A stretch of DNA of 64,000 nucleotides from Rhodococcus rhodnii (GTDB taxonomy: Bacteria; Actinomycetota; Actinomycetes; Mycobacteriales; Pseudonocardiaceae): the NCBI GenBank assembly GCA_000720375.1, contig JOAA01000021.1, positions 1 to 64,000 on the forward strand, written 5' to 3'. Positions within the stretch are counted from its first letter, which is position 1; the number at the start of each line of letters is the position of its first letter. The position numbers and the translations under genes are program-made. The notes under the pieces are model-generated. The model was not told the DNA's origin and did no database searches. It worked only from the letters and a program-made list of their open reading frames with translations. Shown piece after piece: positions 16,709 through 30,199 of this stretch.

Positions 16709-17754
16709 TCTCCCGCTCCGATCGGCAGCCGGGCGTGGACTCGTACTCCGTCGGTACTTCCCCGGACGGTCACGTCGCCGCCGAGAGATCGTGCGCGTTC
16801 AGTCATTCCCCGGATTCCGTTGCCTGCGGTGACTTCGCCGCCTCGGCCGTCGTCGTCGACCTGTACACGCATGTGCTCGTCGTCGTACTGGATCCGGACG
16901 TTCACGGCCTGCGCCGATGCGTGCCTGGTCACGTTGGTCAGCGCTTCCTGGATGATCCGGTACGCGGCCAAGTCGACCTCCGGCGGCAGCGGCCGGGGTT
17001 CGCCGTCGAGCGTGACCTGCAAGCCCGTAGCCCTGGTTCGCTCGACCAGTTCCTTCAGTTGGCCCAAGCCGGTCGGAACGGTTGGTGGCTGCTCGTCGAC
17101 CTGTCTGAGCACGCCCAGCGTCGCCCGGAGTTCTTTGAGCGCTTGTTTGCTGGCCTGTTTGATGGCTTCCAGTGCTTCGGTTTCCCGGTTCTTGCGGTGC
17201 AACGCCGCGCTGGCCTGCACGTTGATCAGGGAGATGTTGTGGGCGAGAACGTCATGCAGCTCGCGGGCGATGCGCAGGCGCTCGTCTCCGGCTGCCCGCT
17301 TCTCCGCCTCGCTCACCAGGGCTCTTCGGCTGCTGCGGACCGCGCCGAGCGCTATCACCGCGACGAGCCAGCCGACCAGCATGAACAGGGCGATGTTGTC
17401 CACGTGACGGATCGGGCTGTGGATCTCGCCCAGCACGATCGCCGCCATGCAGACGATCGCGCTGCCCGTCGCGGCCACGATCTGGCCGGCAGCCGCGACC
17501 GAGTACAAGGCGATCACGAAGGTCACGAGCAACGGGCCGGCGCTGCCGACGAACGGGTAGTAGATGCCGCAGCCCACAACCGTGCCCGCCAGAACCCAGA
17601 TCGGAAACCGGCGTCGGAAAGCCAAGGTCGCGCACGTCAGGGCGATGACCGTGATGGCGATCGGGCTCGGTGCCGGGCCGCTGACGTACGTCATCGCGAG
17701 GACACCGGCCAGCACGGCACCGACGAGCAACGCGTCCTTTGTCCACTCCACCAC
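16705..17754 (-). CDS. membrane sensor histidine kinase (HisKA_3 type)
   Basis: A 349-residue kinase with five or six membrane helices in the first 140 residues and almost no extracellular domain, as in kinases that sense membrane state. The phospho-acceptor is His167 in RIARELHDVLAHN. The ATPase domain shows IIQEALTNVTRHA (N box), VDDDGRGG and GNGIRGMTERARSLGG (G boxes). It partners the overlapping NarL-type regulator. A GTG-GTG pair offers two adjacent start codons. Confidence 0.93.
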   Translation of the reverse strand: MVEWTKDALLVGAVLAGVLAMTYVSGPAPSPIAITVIALTCATLAFRRRFPIWVLAGTVVGCGIYYPFVGSAGPLLVTFVIALYSVAAAGQIVAATGSAIVCMAAIVLGEIHSPIRHVDNIALFMLVGWLVAVIALGAVRSSRRALVSEAEKRAAGDERLRIARELHDVLAHNISLINVQASAALHRKNRETEALEAIKQASKQALKELRATLGVLRQVDEQPPTVPTGLGQLKELVERTRATGLQVTLDGEPRPLPPEVDLAAYRIIQEALTNVTRHASAQAVNVRIQYDDEHMRVQVDDDGRGGEVTAGNGIRGMTERARSLGGDVTVRGSTDGVRVHARLPIGAGE

Positions 17755-17817
17755 GCGCCGAGTGTGCTGGAGAAAGCTCGTCGGGACATCCGGGTGAGCC
17801 CCTAGTTGACGATCTAG

Positions 17818-17833
17818 TTGACCGGTCAGTCAA
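17818..17833. promoter_or_regulatory. operator candidate upstream of the TetR gene
   Basis: TTGACCGGTCAGTCAA is an imperfect palindrome (TTGAC/GTCAA arms) 21 bases before the TetR start. It follows a direct repeat of CTAGTTGAC at 17802 and 17814. TetR-family proteins commonly bind such elements in their own promoters; here it would control the three-gene operon. Confidence 0.55.
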
Positions 17834-17854
17834 GGGCGCGCTAGCGTGCCGGGC

Positions 17855-18421
17855 ATGGTCGTGTCGCGGGACCGGATCGTCCGGTCGGCAGCCAAGTTGT
17901 TCCTGACCCGCAGCTACACCTCGGTCGGGATCACGGACCTGTGCACCGCGGCCGAAGTGCACAAGGGCAGCTTCTACCACTTCTTCCCGTCCAAGGCCGA
18001 GCTCGCCAAGGCGGTGATCGACCTGCACGCGGCCGAGTTCGACAAGCGCTTCGACGAGGCCGAGTCGCAGGGTCTCTACGCGGTCGCGGGCGCTGTCGCG
18101 TATGTGCAGGGCAAGTTCGAGGAACGGTTCGGCCGGATCGTGGGCTGCCCGTTCGGCAATCTCGCCGCCGAGCTGTCGACCACTGACGACGATCTGCGTG
18201 CCCACGTCGCGCACGTCTTCGATCGGTGGGAGCAACGACTTGTCGCCGCGTGTGAACGAGTCGAGTTGCGCGACGGCGTCGAGCCTGAGCAGCTGGCCCA
18301 GATGATTCTCGCGCAGATACAGGGACAAATCCTGATCGCCAAGGTACGGCTGCGGCCCGCCGCTGAGATCGCCGCCGGCGTGCGGGCGTTGATCAGCGCC
18401 AACCTGAAGGAGCCGGTGTGA
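17855..18421 (+). CDS. TetR/AcrR-family regulator
   Basis: About 188 residues. The N-terminal HTH is [51 protein letters not shown] in outline, with the recognition helix containing KGSFYHFF. The C-terminal ligand domain is of the type often found in regulators of thiol/quinone stress genes. ATG at 17855 is chosen; a GTG nine bases upstream is possible and neither has a clear ribosome site. The gene overlaps the DsbA-like gene by four bases (GTGA) and probably represses the whole operon. Confidence 0.9.
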   Translation: MVVSRDRIVRSAAKLFLTRSYTSVGITDLCTAAEVHKGSFYHFFPSKAELAKAVIDLHAAEFDKRFDEAESQGLYAVAGAVAYVQGKFEERFGRIVGCPFGNLAAELSTTDDDLRAHVAHVFDRWEQRLVAACERVELRDGVEPEQLAQMILAQIQGQILIAKVRLRPAAEIAAGVRALISANLKEPV

Positions 18422-19101
18422 CACGCTCCACTGTGGACTTCCATTTCGACCCGATGTGCCCGTTCGCCTATCAGACCTCGGTGTGGCTGCGTGATGTCCG
18501 GGCACAGCTCGGGATCACCATCAACTGGCGCTTCTTCAGCCTCGAAGAGGTCAACCGCTTCGAAGGCAAGAAGCACCCGTGGGAGCGGGAATGGTCGTAC
18601 GGCTGGTCGCTGATGCGAATCGGCGCGACGCTGCGACGGCAAAGCATGGACGCTCTCGACGCCTGGTATGCCCGTATTGGCGAAGCTCTTCACATGCGCG
18701 GAGAGAAGCCGCACGACCCCGCGGTCGCACGCCAGCTGTTGGACGACCCTGGGGTGCTCGACGAAGCAATCGCCGACCCGACAACGCATGACGAGGTGAA
18801 AGCCGATCACCAACGCGTGATCGACGCGGGCGGTTTCGGCGTGCCGACGTTGTTCTTCGCCGACGGGCAAACGCTCTTCGGGCCGGTGTTGGTCGATCCG
18901 CCACGCGGTGACGAAGCGTTGAAGCTGTGGAACGTCGTCACCGGCATGGCCGACCTGCCACACGTATACGAACTGCAACGCCCCAAAGCACACGCGGATC
19001 AGGAGCTGATCGCCCGCACGTTGCAGCCATATCTGAGCGGCCGCGACTGGGTGAGTGTGAACCGCGGCGAGATCATCGATTTCTCTGGAGGGACAGCATG
19101 A
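18418..19101 (+). CDS. DsbA-family (FrnE-like) thioredoxin-fold protein
   Basis: A 227-residue DsbA-superfamily protein without signal peptide. The thioredoxin-like motif is [11 protein letters not shown] near residues 11-21, where CPxxC of classical oxidoreductases is reduced to a single Cys, as in FrnE and 2-hydroxychromene-carboxylate isomerase relatives. The cis-proline loop appears as [10 protein letters not shown]. It likely acts on thiol adducts or disulfides in the cytoplasm. It sits between a TetR gene and a mycothiol-dependent enzyme gene, both overlapping by four bases, so a role in mycothiol-linked detoxification is a reasonable inference. Confidence 0.88.
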   Translation: MTRSTVDFHFDPMCPFAYQTSVWLRDVRAQLGITINWRFFSLEEVNRFEGKKHPWEREWSYGWSLMRIGATLRRQSMDALDAWYARIGEALHMRGEKPHDPAVARQLLDDPGVLDEAIADPTTHDEVKADHQRVIDAGGFGVPTLFFADGQTLFGPVLVDPPRGDEALKLWNVVTGMADLPHVYELQRPKAHADQELIARTLQPYLSGRDWVSVNRGEIIDFSGGTA

Positions 19102-19904
19102 CCAAGGCCGAGACGGTGGCCACCCTGATCGACGAGTGGGCGTCGATCGACAAGCTGCTGGCCGACCTGCCCGAGGAACAGTGGGCGGCACCGACACCGT
19201 TGCCCGGCTGGACGGTGCAGGACGTCGTCGCCCACATCGTCGGGACGGAACTAGGCCTGTCCGGCAAGCAGCCGCCCAGCCAGCCGGACCGGAGCAAATT
19301 TTCCCACGTCCGCAACGACATCGGCGCGTTGAACGAATGCTGGGTGGAGTGGATGCGTACCCAGTCCCCCGCCGAAGTCCTGCGCCGGTTCCGTGAAGTC
19401 ACCGCGACACGGGCAGAAGCGTTGACCGCGATGTCCGAAGAGGACTTCTTCGCACCATCCTGGACACCGGCCGGTCAGGACACGTACGCACGGTTCATGC
19501 AGATCCGGGTGTTCGACTGCTGGATGCACGAGCAGGACATCCGGGAAGCGGTGGACCGCCGGGGCAACGAAGCGGGCTCGGGCGCGCAGCTGTCGATCGA
19601 CGAGATCACACTGGCCCTCGGGTACATCGTCGGCAAGAAAGCCAAAGCGCCACAAGGATCATCGGTCACGTTCGACCTCGACGGCCCAGTCACCCGCCAG
19701 ATCCACGTTCAGGTCGACGGCCGCGCCACCGTGGTCCCGGAGTTGCCCGGCCCGGCGACCGCGACGCTGACGATGTCGTCGACCGTGTTCACCCGGTTGG
19801 CCGGTGGCCGAATCCCTGTCGAGCTCGGATTCGGTCAGGCGCAGCCAAAGGGCGACCGAGAGCTGGCCGAACACGTCGCCTTCGCACTCCCGTTCACGAT
19901 CTGA
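19098..19904 (+). CDS. mycothiol-dependent maleylpyruvate-isomerase-family protein
   Basis: A 268-residue protein with the DinB-like four-helix N-terminal domain of mycothiol-dependent enzymes: [18 protein letters not shown] supplies a conserved His, and [13 protein letters not shown] supplies His-Glu-Asp residues of the usual metal site. The C-terminal ~90 residues form the SCP2-like domain ([17 protein letters not shown]...). ATG start overlaps the DsbA-like stop. These enzymes transfer or isomerise mycothiol adducts; the substrate is unknown. The reading frame is open further upstream but that part overlaps the DsbA-like gene. Confidence 0.9.
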   Translation: MTKAETVATLIDEWASIDKLLADLPEEQWAAPTPLPGWTVQDVVAHIVGTELGLSGKQPPSQPDRSKFSHVRNDIGALNECWVEWMRTQSPAEVLRRFREVTATRAEALTAMSEEDFFAPSWTPAGQDTYARFMQIRVFDCWMHEQDIREAVDRRGNEAGSGAQLSIDEITLALGYIVGKKAKAPQGSSVTFDLDGPVTRQIHVQVDGRATVVPELPGPATATLTMSSTVFTRLAGGRIPVELGFGQAQPKGDRELAEHVAFALPFTI

Positions 19905-19911
19905 TCGGAGC

Positions 19912-20559
19912 TCAGCAAGTAGCGAGCATGGTCGCGAGGCCGTCGCGCTCCTTGGTGTCGACCGTCAGCTTGTAAAACGCTTTCACCGCAACGTAGTTCT
20001 TCGCATACGTGCACCAGTAGGCCCTGGCGGGAGGCTTCCACGTGCCAGGGTCCTGGTCGCCCTTCGACCTGTTCGACGCCGCCGTCACCGCGACCAGCTG
20101 CGGGTTGCCCAGGTCGTTGGCGAAGTGCTTGCGTTGCTCATCGGTCCACGTCGATGCGCCGGAGCGCCATGCTTCAGCCAACGGCACCACGTGGTCGATG
20201 TCCACGTCCGCGGCCTTGCGGATTTCGACACCGTCGTACGGGCTGACCCACTTTCCTGACACCGCGCGGCATTGGGCGTCTCGTGCTACCTCTGTTCCCT
20301 GGCGTTGGAGCACGATTTCGCGTGTGTCGCAGGAGTCTCCCGCACCTGAGCCTGCCCAGTGCGAGAACCTGTCTCGGCTGTAGCCGCTCATGGGGCCGGC
20401 AGGCGCGACCACCAATGCGTTCAGATCCGCCGAAGGCGTTGAACTCGGTGGGGGTTGGGCCGTCGACTCCGCTTTGTTCAGCCACCAGAGGGCGATGGCC
20501 AGGACGACCAGCACCAGGACCGCTGCCGCCGCCGCGGTCGATGAACGAGTCCGGCTCAC
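19912..20559 (-). CDS. exported HNH (DUF1524-type) nuclease
   Basis: A 215-residue protein with an N-terminal hydrophobic segment (about residues 10-28) that may be a signal peptide or membrane anchor. The nuclease core is DVDIDHVVPLAEAW, with the general-base His and metal-binding Asp, followed by NPQLVAVTAASNRSKGDQDP, the Asn-rich part of the beta-beta-alpha-metal fold. A tail of YWCTYAKNYVAVKAFYKL is also family-typical. It is likely a secreted or surface nuclease for scavenging DNA rather than a restriction enzyme. GTG start; convergent with the preceding operon, eight bases apart. Confidence 0.88.
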   Translation of the reverse strand: MSRTRSSTAAAAAVLVLVVLAIALWWLNKAESTAQPPPSSTPSADLNALVVAPAGPMSGYSRDRFSHWAGSGAGDSCDTREIVLQRQGTEVARDAQCRAVSGKWVSPYDGVEIRKAADVDIDHVVPLAEAWRSGASTWTDEQRKHFANDLGNPQLVAVTAASNRSKGDQDPGTWKPPARAYWCTYAKNYVAVKAFYKLTVDTKERDGLATMLATC

Positions 20560-20620
20560 GACTGCGATCTAAAACGATCACCGTCGTGAGCCGGGTCAGG
20601 CGCGCCGGACCAGAGCCGGA

Positions 20621-21244
20621 CTAGACCTGCAACATTTGGTCGAACAACGACCGGTAGCGCTGCATCGCCACCCTCAGCTGCTCGGTGTCCCCGTCCGATC
20701 CGCCCTCCAATGCCCGTTTCTGTTCCTTCAGCTGCGACGTCAGCACATCCATCATCTGGGACACCAACGTCTCCGCCTCACGGACGGCCGCACGTGGCTC
20801 GTCGACGAAGTTCGCCTGCAGCTCACGCCACTGCATCCGGTACTGCTCGGCCTCGGTCTCTGCGAACAGCTTCGACCTCGCCGCCACCGGGGCCTGGTTC
20901 TCGGCACCACCAGCAGTCCGTGTCTCCGGCGCCCGGGCTTCTTCAGCACGAGTGCCGGGCCTGCCGGCCTGCTGGGTTCGGTCGTGCCCGCGAACGTCAG
21001 CCTGGTCACCCTGGCGGGCTCGGTTGTCAGCCCGGTCACCTTGACGGGTCCGGCCGTCGGCCTGGCGGGCTCGGTTGTCGGCCTGGTCGGCTTGCCGGGT
21101 CCGGTCGTGCCCGCGAGCGTCGGCGTCGTCGGCACGCCTGGCTCTGTCGTCGGCCTGCTGGGCACGGTCGGGCCCGCGGACGTCGGCCTGGTCGACTTGC
21201 TGAGCTTCGTCGCGCTTGCGGTTGCTGGGATCGAACGTCGTCAT
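20621..21244 (-). CDS. unknown protein with low-complexity repeat domain
   Basis: I do not recognise a named family. The 207-residue product has a first half (about residues 15-95) built of short charged repeats such as RARQADQADNRARQADGR and QGDRADNRARQGDQ, with no cysteine and few hydrophobics, probably disordered or a loose helix. The C-terminal ~75 residues (YRMQWRELQANFVDEPRAAV...LRVAMQRYRSLFDQML) match the end of the protein encoded just upstream. The ATG start overlaps that gene's stop, so the two are made together and may interact. Confidence 0.75.
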   Translation of the reverse strand: MTTFDPSNRKRDEAQQVDQADVRGPDRAQQADDRARRADDADARGHDRTRQADQADNRARQADGRTRQGDRADNRARQGDQADVRGHDRTQQAGRPGTRAEEARAPETRTAGGAENQAPVAARSKLFAETEAEQYRMQWRELQANFVDEPRAAVREAETLVSQMMDVLTSQLKEQKRALEGGSDGDTEQLRVAMQRYRSLFDQMLQV

Positions 21245-21789
21245 GCGCGTTGCACCGCCTTCCGCGGCCGGTGCTCAAGCAGATCGTCGAGCACCTTGCG
21301 GTAAGAGATCATGGCCTTTCGCAGGTCGTCCGTTGTCGCGTCGGACTGCGACCGGACGTCGTGCGCTGACCGGTAGTGCTCGACCGCGTTCGCGTGTTCC
21401 ACCGACAGATCGGCGAGTTGACGGTCGTAGCCCTCGGACGGATACCCGAGATCCGCCACCACGACGTTCACCAACCGCTCGGCCTGCGCCACCGACTCGA
21501 CCGGCGCCTCGACGAAACGCTCCTGTATCCGAGTCCATTCGACGCGGTATTTCTCGTGTTTCTCCGGGGGAATGGGGTGTAGGTCGTACTCCGCGTGCCG
21601 CCGTTCCCGGTCGGCCAGTTCCTTCTCCGCCGCACGCCGGTCACCGTTGCTCGACACCACACGGTCGTATTCCGGACCGAACCTGCGGCGCAGCCGCTGG
21701 CTTCGCATCTGCGGCATCAAGAAGAACACCGCGGCGGCGGCCACCAGCACCACCAGAACGATGATGGCGATGATCGCACCCGTTGACAT
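21241..21789 (-). CDS. membrane-anchored protein of unknown function
   Basis: A 182-residue protein with a single N-terminal membrane helix (about 5-25) followed by a basic stretch (RSQRLRRRFGPEYDRVV), so the body probably faces the cytoplasm. The body is charged and helical. Its C-terminal part (YRVEWTRIQERFVEAPVESV...DLRKAMISYRKVLDDLL) is homologous by eye to the repeat-domain protein encoded downstream. RFGPEYDR is a motif I have seen in uncharacterised actinobacterial membrane proteins, without a function. ATG start behind a strong AAGGAGGT. Confidence 0.8.
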   Translation of the reverse strand: MSTGAIIAIIVLVVLVAAAAVFFLMPQMRSQRLRRRFGPEYDRVVSSNGDRRAAEKELADRERRHAEYDLHPIPPEKHEKYRVEWTRIQERFVEAPVESVAQAERLVNVVVADLGYPSEGYDRQLADLSVEHANAVEHYRSAHDVRSQSDATTDDLRKAMISYRKVLDDLLEHRPRKAVQRA

Positions 21790-21872
21790 GGAAAGACCTC
21801 CTTGACTCGAAGGTTTGACGCCAGGGTGCCCTTGGTGATGATCACTACACCTCGGTCGGCAAGAATCGTGCG

Positions 21873-22889
21873 GTGCTCACGCGGCTGCGCAACCGATACG
21901 CCTGGTTCGACCATTTGGTCAGGGCGCTCGATCGGTACATCGACCACAACGCCTATCAGTACGCGGCCGCGATCACGTATTTCAGCGTGCTGTCCGTCGT
22001 GCCGATCATGATGGTCGGCTTGTCGGTCACCGGTTTCGTCCTCGCCGACAGCGACGAGATCACCCGTGACCTGCGGATCACGATCATCCAGGCGCTGCCG
22101 TCCGGTCTCGACGGATTCGCCGCGGAGATTTATGACAACGTCATCGCTCAGCGCGCCTCACTCGGTGTGTTCGGTCTGGTCATCGGTCTGTACGCGGGCT
22201 GGGGCTGGATGAACGCCTTGCGTGACGCGCTGACCGCGATGTGGGACCTCGAACGCCCGCAACTGCCGTTCTTCCGGACCATCCTGTGGGATCTGCTCGC
22301 GTTGGTCAGCCTGGCGCTCGCGTTGTTGGTCTCGTTCTCGCTGACCGCCGTGGGAAGCTGGCTCAACAGCGCGGTCCTGCGGTGGACGGGAATGGACGAT
22401 CAGCCATGGGCGGGAACGGTTTTGTCACTTTTGTCCGTTCCGTTGGCCATCTTCGCGGACTGGCTCGTGTTCCTCTGGGTGCTGACCAGGCTGCCCCGCG
22501 CCAAGGTCAACACCCGCTCGGCCGTGCGCGGCGCGCTCGCCGCGGCCGTCGGCTTCGAGATCCTCAAGATCGGCGCGAACCTGTACCTGAGCCTGCTCGG
22601 CCGCTCCCCGACCACCGCCGCGTTCGGGTCGATCATCGGTCTGCTGGTGTTCATCTACCTCGTCGCACGGCTGTTGCTGCTGGTGGCGACCTGGATCGCG
22701 ACCGCCGAAGAACGGCGGGCCACCCCAGTGGTGGTCCAACCGGAGCAACGCCCGGGGTACCTTGGGAGTACGACCGCCGGGCCCAAGGCGCCCCCGCTGC
22801 GTCTGGCGGCCGCTAGTTGGCTGATGGCGACAGGCGCCGTGGTGGCGTTGTGGCTGCAACGAGTTATCCGACGGAAAACGCGCAAGTAG
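21873..22889 (+). CDS. YihY/virulence-factor-BrkB-family membrane protein
   Basis: A 338-residue membrane protein with six predicted helices. Family landmarks: YQYAAAITYFSVLSVVPIMMVG near residues 30-50, GLYAGWGWMNALRDALTAMWD near 108-128, and GRSPTTAAFGSIIGLLVFIYLVARLLLL near 240-268. The family was once annotated as RNase BN in error; its real role is unknown, with transport or envelope functions suggested. GTG start. A STAS-domain gene follows nine bases later and is probably co-transcribed. Confidence 0.9.
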   Translation: MLTRLRNRYAWFDHLVRALDRYIDHNAYQYAAAITYFSVLSVVPIMMVGLSVTGFVLADSDEITRDLRITIIQALPSGLDGFAAEIYDNVIAQRASLGVFGLVIGLYAGWGWMNALRDALTAMWDLERPQLPFFRTILWDLLALVSLALALLVSFSLTAVGSWLNSAVLRWTGMDDQPWAGTVLSLLSVPLAIFADWLVFLWVLTRLPRAKVNTRSAVRGALAAAVGFEILKIGANLYLSLLGRSPTTAAFGSIIGLLVFIYLVARLLLLVATWIATAEERRATPVVVQPEQRPGYLGSTTAGPKAPPLRLAAASWLMATGAVVALWLQRVIRRKTRK

Positions 22890-22898
22890 GGAGACATC

Positions 22899-23267
22899 GT
22901 GTCCGGCAGCGACGTGATCCAGATCCAGCTGGAACGTCACGAGTCGGCGGTGACCGTCGCGCACGTGACCGGAGACATCGACCTTTCGTCGGCCGATGCC
23001 TTCCGTGAAGGCCTGGCACAGGGCGTGGCCAGCGGCAACGCCTTCGTGCTCAACCTGGACGGCGTGACGTTCATGGGCTCACTCGGCTTCTCCGCACTGG
23101 TCGAGACGCATCACGAGACCGAGCGCCGCAATATCAGATGGGGCATCGTCGCGGGCACCTCGCCGATCATTCGCCCGCTGCGGATCACCGGTCTCGAGCA
23201 GGTCCTGCCGCTTTATCCGACCGTTCCGGATGCGTTGGCCGCATTGAGCGGTCCGCGGGCTCAGTAG
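22899..23267 (+). CDS. STAS-domain anti-sigma-factor antagonist
   Basis: A 122-residue single STAS domain. The conserved site VTFMGSLGFSAL holds a Ser (about residue 52) where a partner kinase would phosphorylate; unphosphorylated antagonists bind anti-sigma factors and free the sigma factor. GTG start behind a GGGAGA site. The gene overlaps the end of a SpoIIE-type phosphatase gene on the other strand by seven bases; such phosphatases reactivate STAS antagonists, so the two probably act in one pathway. No anti-sigma kinase of the RsbW type is encoded in this window. Confidence 0.9.
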   Translation: MSGSDVIQIQLERHESAVTVAHVTGDIDLSSADAFREGLAQGVASGNAFVLNLDGVTFMGSLGFSALVETHHETERRNIRWGIVAGTSPIIRPLRITGLEQVLPLYPTVPDALAALSGPRAQ

Positions 23268-24523
23268 GGCTGGATGGCCAGCAGCGCGATGTCGTCGTGG
23301 TCGTTGCCGCCGAGCCATTCCCGCACGCTCGCGTTGATCTTGGCGAGCATGGCGTCCATCGGGCTGCCGACGCAGCTGGACAGCAGCTCATGCAGCCTGC
23401 TCTCGCCGTACATCTCGTCGCCGCTCGGTCCGCCACGGGCCTCGCTGATGCCGTCGGTGTAGAGCAGGCAGACGTCGCCGCGGCGCAGCTCGACGAACTC
23501 CTGGCCGAACTTCGCGTTCGCGGTCACCCCGACCAGCATGCCCGGGATGATCACCTCTTCGACGCGGCCGTCCCGGCGTAGCACCAACGGGCTCGGGTGC
23601 CCGCCGGATCCGAGCGCCAGCCGCATCGTGTCCGCGCCGCGCGCGGTCAACGAGCCCACGACCAGGCTCGCGAACCGGCTGCGTCCGGTGGCCAGCAGCG
23701 TCTGGTTGACCAGGTCCAACAGCCGCTGAGGCTCCCGCTCGACCAGGTGCAACGCGCTCAGGGCGTGCCGGATGCTGCCGGTCAGCGCCGCCGCTTCCGG
23801 GCCGTTGCCGCACACGTCGCCGAGCAGGAACAACAACGTGCCGTCCGAGCGCGGGTGCACGTCATAGAAATCGCCGCCGACCTGCAGCGGGCCGGCGGCG
23901 GGACGGTAGAACGCGGCCATCCTGGCGCCGGGCACACTCGGCAGTTCAGCCGGGTGCAGCGTGGTTTCCAGCCCTTCGATCGCGGTGCGTGCCTTGCCCA
24001 GCACGGCGGCAGCGCCGAGGGCGGCTCCGGCGCGCACGGCGAACTCCCTGACGACATGCCTGTCCCGCTCGGCCAGCGCCTCGCCGCGGGCCAAGATCAG
24101 TACGCCTGGGGTTTCGTTCGCCGCGACCAGGGGGACCACGCTGACCTCGGCGCAGTCGGCGAGCATCTCGCCCAGCGTGCCGGGAATGGCGTCGACCTCG
24201 GCCTGCGGCAACACTCTGACCGTGGGCTGCGTCGCGAACATGGCTCTGGCGAGCACGGGCGCTATCGAGGGAGCCAGTCTCCTGACCTTGCCATGTGTGG
24301 ACCGGCCGTCCAGGACGTGGCTCCACCACTCCCAACGACCACGCGACGCGGGCAACAACACGACCGCGCGCTCGGCCAGGACCGGGCTCGCGAGCTCCGC
24401 GACGATGGTCGCGGCGGTGTCGGTGTCCATGCTGCCGCAGAGCCGTCCGCCCACTTCGGCAAGGAAGGCCGTATCACCCTGCTGGGCAACGGCCGGACGG
24501 GCCGATGCCGCTGCATCGGTCAT
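23261..24523 (-). CDS. GAF-like/SpoIIE-type (PP2C) serine phosphatase
   Basis: About 420 residues. The N-terminal ~210 residues look like a GAF-type sensor (VVLLPASRGRWEWWSH, EVSVVPLVAANETPGVLILARGEAL). The C-terminal phosphatase domain has the metal-binding Asp residues in VGGDFYDV, LGDVCGNGPEA and YTDGISEARGG. It likely dephosphorylates a STAS antagonist. ATG at 24523 is chosen because GAGGTG precedes it; the frame stays open upstream to 24634, but that overlaps the promoter region of the divergent hybrid kinase. The divergent arrangement suggests joint control. Confidence 0.9.
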   Translation of the reverse strand: MTDAAASARPAVAQQGDTAFLAEVGGRLCGSMDTDTAATIVAELASPVLAERAVVLLPASRGRWEWWSHVLDGRSTHGKVRRLAPSIAPVLARAMFATQPTVRVLPQAEVDAIPGTLGEMLADCAEVSVVPLVAANETPGVLILARGEALAERDRHVVREFAVRAGAALGAAAVLGKARTAIEGLETTLHPAELPSVPGARMAAFYRPAAGPLQVGGDFYDVHPRSDGTLLFLLGDVCGNGPEAAALTGSIRHALSALHLVEREPQRLLDLVNQTLLATGRSRFASLVVGSLTARGADTMRLALGSGGHPSPLVLRRDGRVEEVIIPGMLVGVTANAKFGQEFVELRRGDVCLLYTDGISEARGGPSGDEMYGESRLHELLSSCVGSPMDAMLAKINASVREWLGGNDHDDIALLAIQPY

Positions 24524-24666
24524 CCCGCACCTCGCTGACGCTTCGGCAACTTCGTCTCTAAACCGTAGCGCCTGCCGCCACGCACGCACTGACCTGCCAC
24601 CACCGCTGTGGATAAACATGGCAAGGTTAGGCATTGAACGTCGCCTCGGATCGGGGAGCAGTCGCC

Positions 24667-29028
<4,362 letters not shown>

Positions 29029-29138
29029 CCGCGTTGACCGCGGGTTGAAATCTCGGTTAGGGTCGTGTCAACGACCTACCTGAACCACAGGGGAGTCACC
29101 GCGTGGCAACGCGGATCCCGTTCAGGAGGTCGTTTGTC

Positions 29139-30185
29139 ATGACCGATCTATGGCGCGCCCAAGGCTCCCCTGAGGCCCGCGTGCTGTGGGACATGGTCGA
29201 AGGGCCGATGCCGCGCGGCCTTCTCGGCGTGGGTGATCCCGATGTGCACCGCATTGGCGACCAATGGACCATGTTCCTTGGCGGGTTCGCCACGCAGTTC
29301 CGCAATCGCTTGTATCGCGCGACTTTGCCCGAGGGCGCCGACCTGACCAACCCGGCTTGGGCCTTCGACACCGACCGCCGGGGCCGGGTCGTCGCGCTCG
29401 TTCCCGATCCACCACGGGGTTCCTGGGACGCGGCTGGGATGCACACACCAAGCTACGTGCCCGCGGTCAGTGGGAATGGTGAGCGCATTTACTACACCGG
29501 CCGGTCGAGCTCGAAGCACTACGGCCCGAAGAGCCGTTACGCGATCGGCGTGCTGGAACGGCAGAACGGCGAATGGGTGCGACGGGATTCCCCTGTCGTC
29601 GTCGGCGACGAGCACCGGTCGAGCGTGCTTGAACCGTTCGTGGTGTACGCCGACGGCCGCTACCGGATGTGGTACTTGGCGAACCCACATGAGATCGGGC
29701 CTGGCGAGCAACCGGACTACGAGTTGCGCTGCACGGAAAGCGAGGACGGCGTCACCGGCTGGACGCCGCCGGTGGTTTTCGCCGACCCGTCGGAAGGGTT
29801 CTTCGACAACGCGGTGGTTCACCGCGGCGACGAGTGGGTGATGCTGCTCGCTCGCGGCTCCAACCTGCACGGCACCCCCGACTTCCCCGCGCAGGGGTTG
29901 TGGTGGATGACTTCCCGGCAGCCCAGCGCGGACCGGTCCGACTGGTCAACGCCCAGGCGTCTGCTCGATACCGACGTCCCGGGGACACCGGAGTGGTTCG
30001 GCCATGGAACGTATGGTCCCGCGTTGGCGTTCGATGCTTCGCGAGCGACCGTGTTCTTCACAGGCACAAGGCGCGCGCCACGTTGGCCTCTGTTGTCGTT
30101 GCAGCGGCTGACGCGGTTGCGACGGCCACCTGTGCCGTCGCCTTTCTACCTTTCGACCGGCACGATCACGGTCGATCTCAGCTGA
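29139..30185 (+). CDS. five-bladed beta-propeller glycosidase-like protein
   Basis: A protein of about 348 residues with the repeated strand-turn pattern of the GH32/43/68/130-type propeller clan: GVGDPDVHRIGDQWTMFLGG, SVLEPFVVYADGRYRMWYLA, FFDNAVVHRGDEWVMLLARG and TYGPALAFDASRATVFFTG each look like the start of a blade, with acidic residues at blade openings. No signal peptide is evident. The exact GH family and sugar are not determined. Two starts are credible: ATG at 29139 after AGGAGGT (chosen) and GTG at 29103 after GGGGAG. Stands alone between the hybrid kinase and a regulator relic. Confidence 0.7.
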   Translation: MTDLWRAQGSPEARVLWDMVEGPMPRGLLGVGDPDVHRIGDQWTMFLGGFATQFRNRLYRATLPEGADLTNPAWAFDTDRRGRVVALVPDPPRGSWDAAGMHTPSYVPAVSGNGERIYYTGRSSSKHYGPKSRYAIGVLERQNGEWVRRDSPVVVGDEHRSSVLEPFVVYADGRYRMWYLANPHEIGPGEQPDYELRCTESEDGVTGWTPPVVFADPSEGFFDNAVVHRGDEWVMLLARGSNLHGTPDFPAQGLWWMTSRQPSADRSDWSTPRRLLDTDVPGTPEWFGHGTYGPALAFDASRATVFFTGTRRAPRWPLLSLQRLTRLRRPPVPSPFYLSTGTITVDLS

Positions 30186-30199
30186 GTCCGGGCACTTGG

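Noticed and set aside
18927..19097. Longer N-terminus for the mycothiol-dependent enzyme
   Set aside because: That stretch overlaps the DsbA-like gene in another frame; ATG at 19098 with the ATGA overlap is the natural start.
19912..20559. DUF1524 HNH nuclease as a restriction-type defence gene
   Set aside because: It has an N-terminal export or anchor segment, lacks a partner DUF262 domain, and stands alone.
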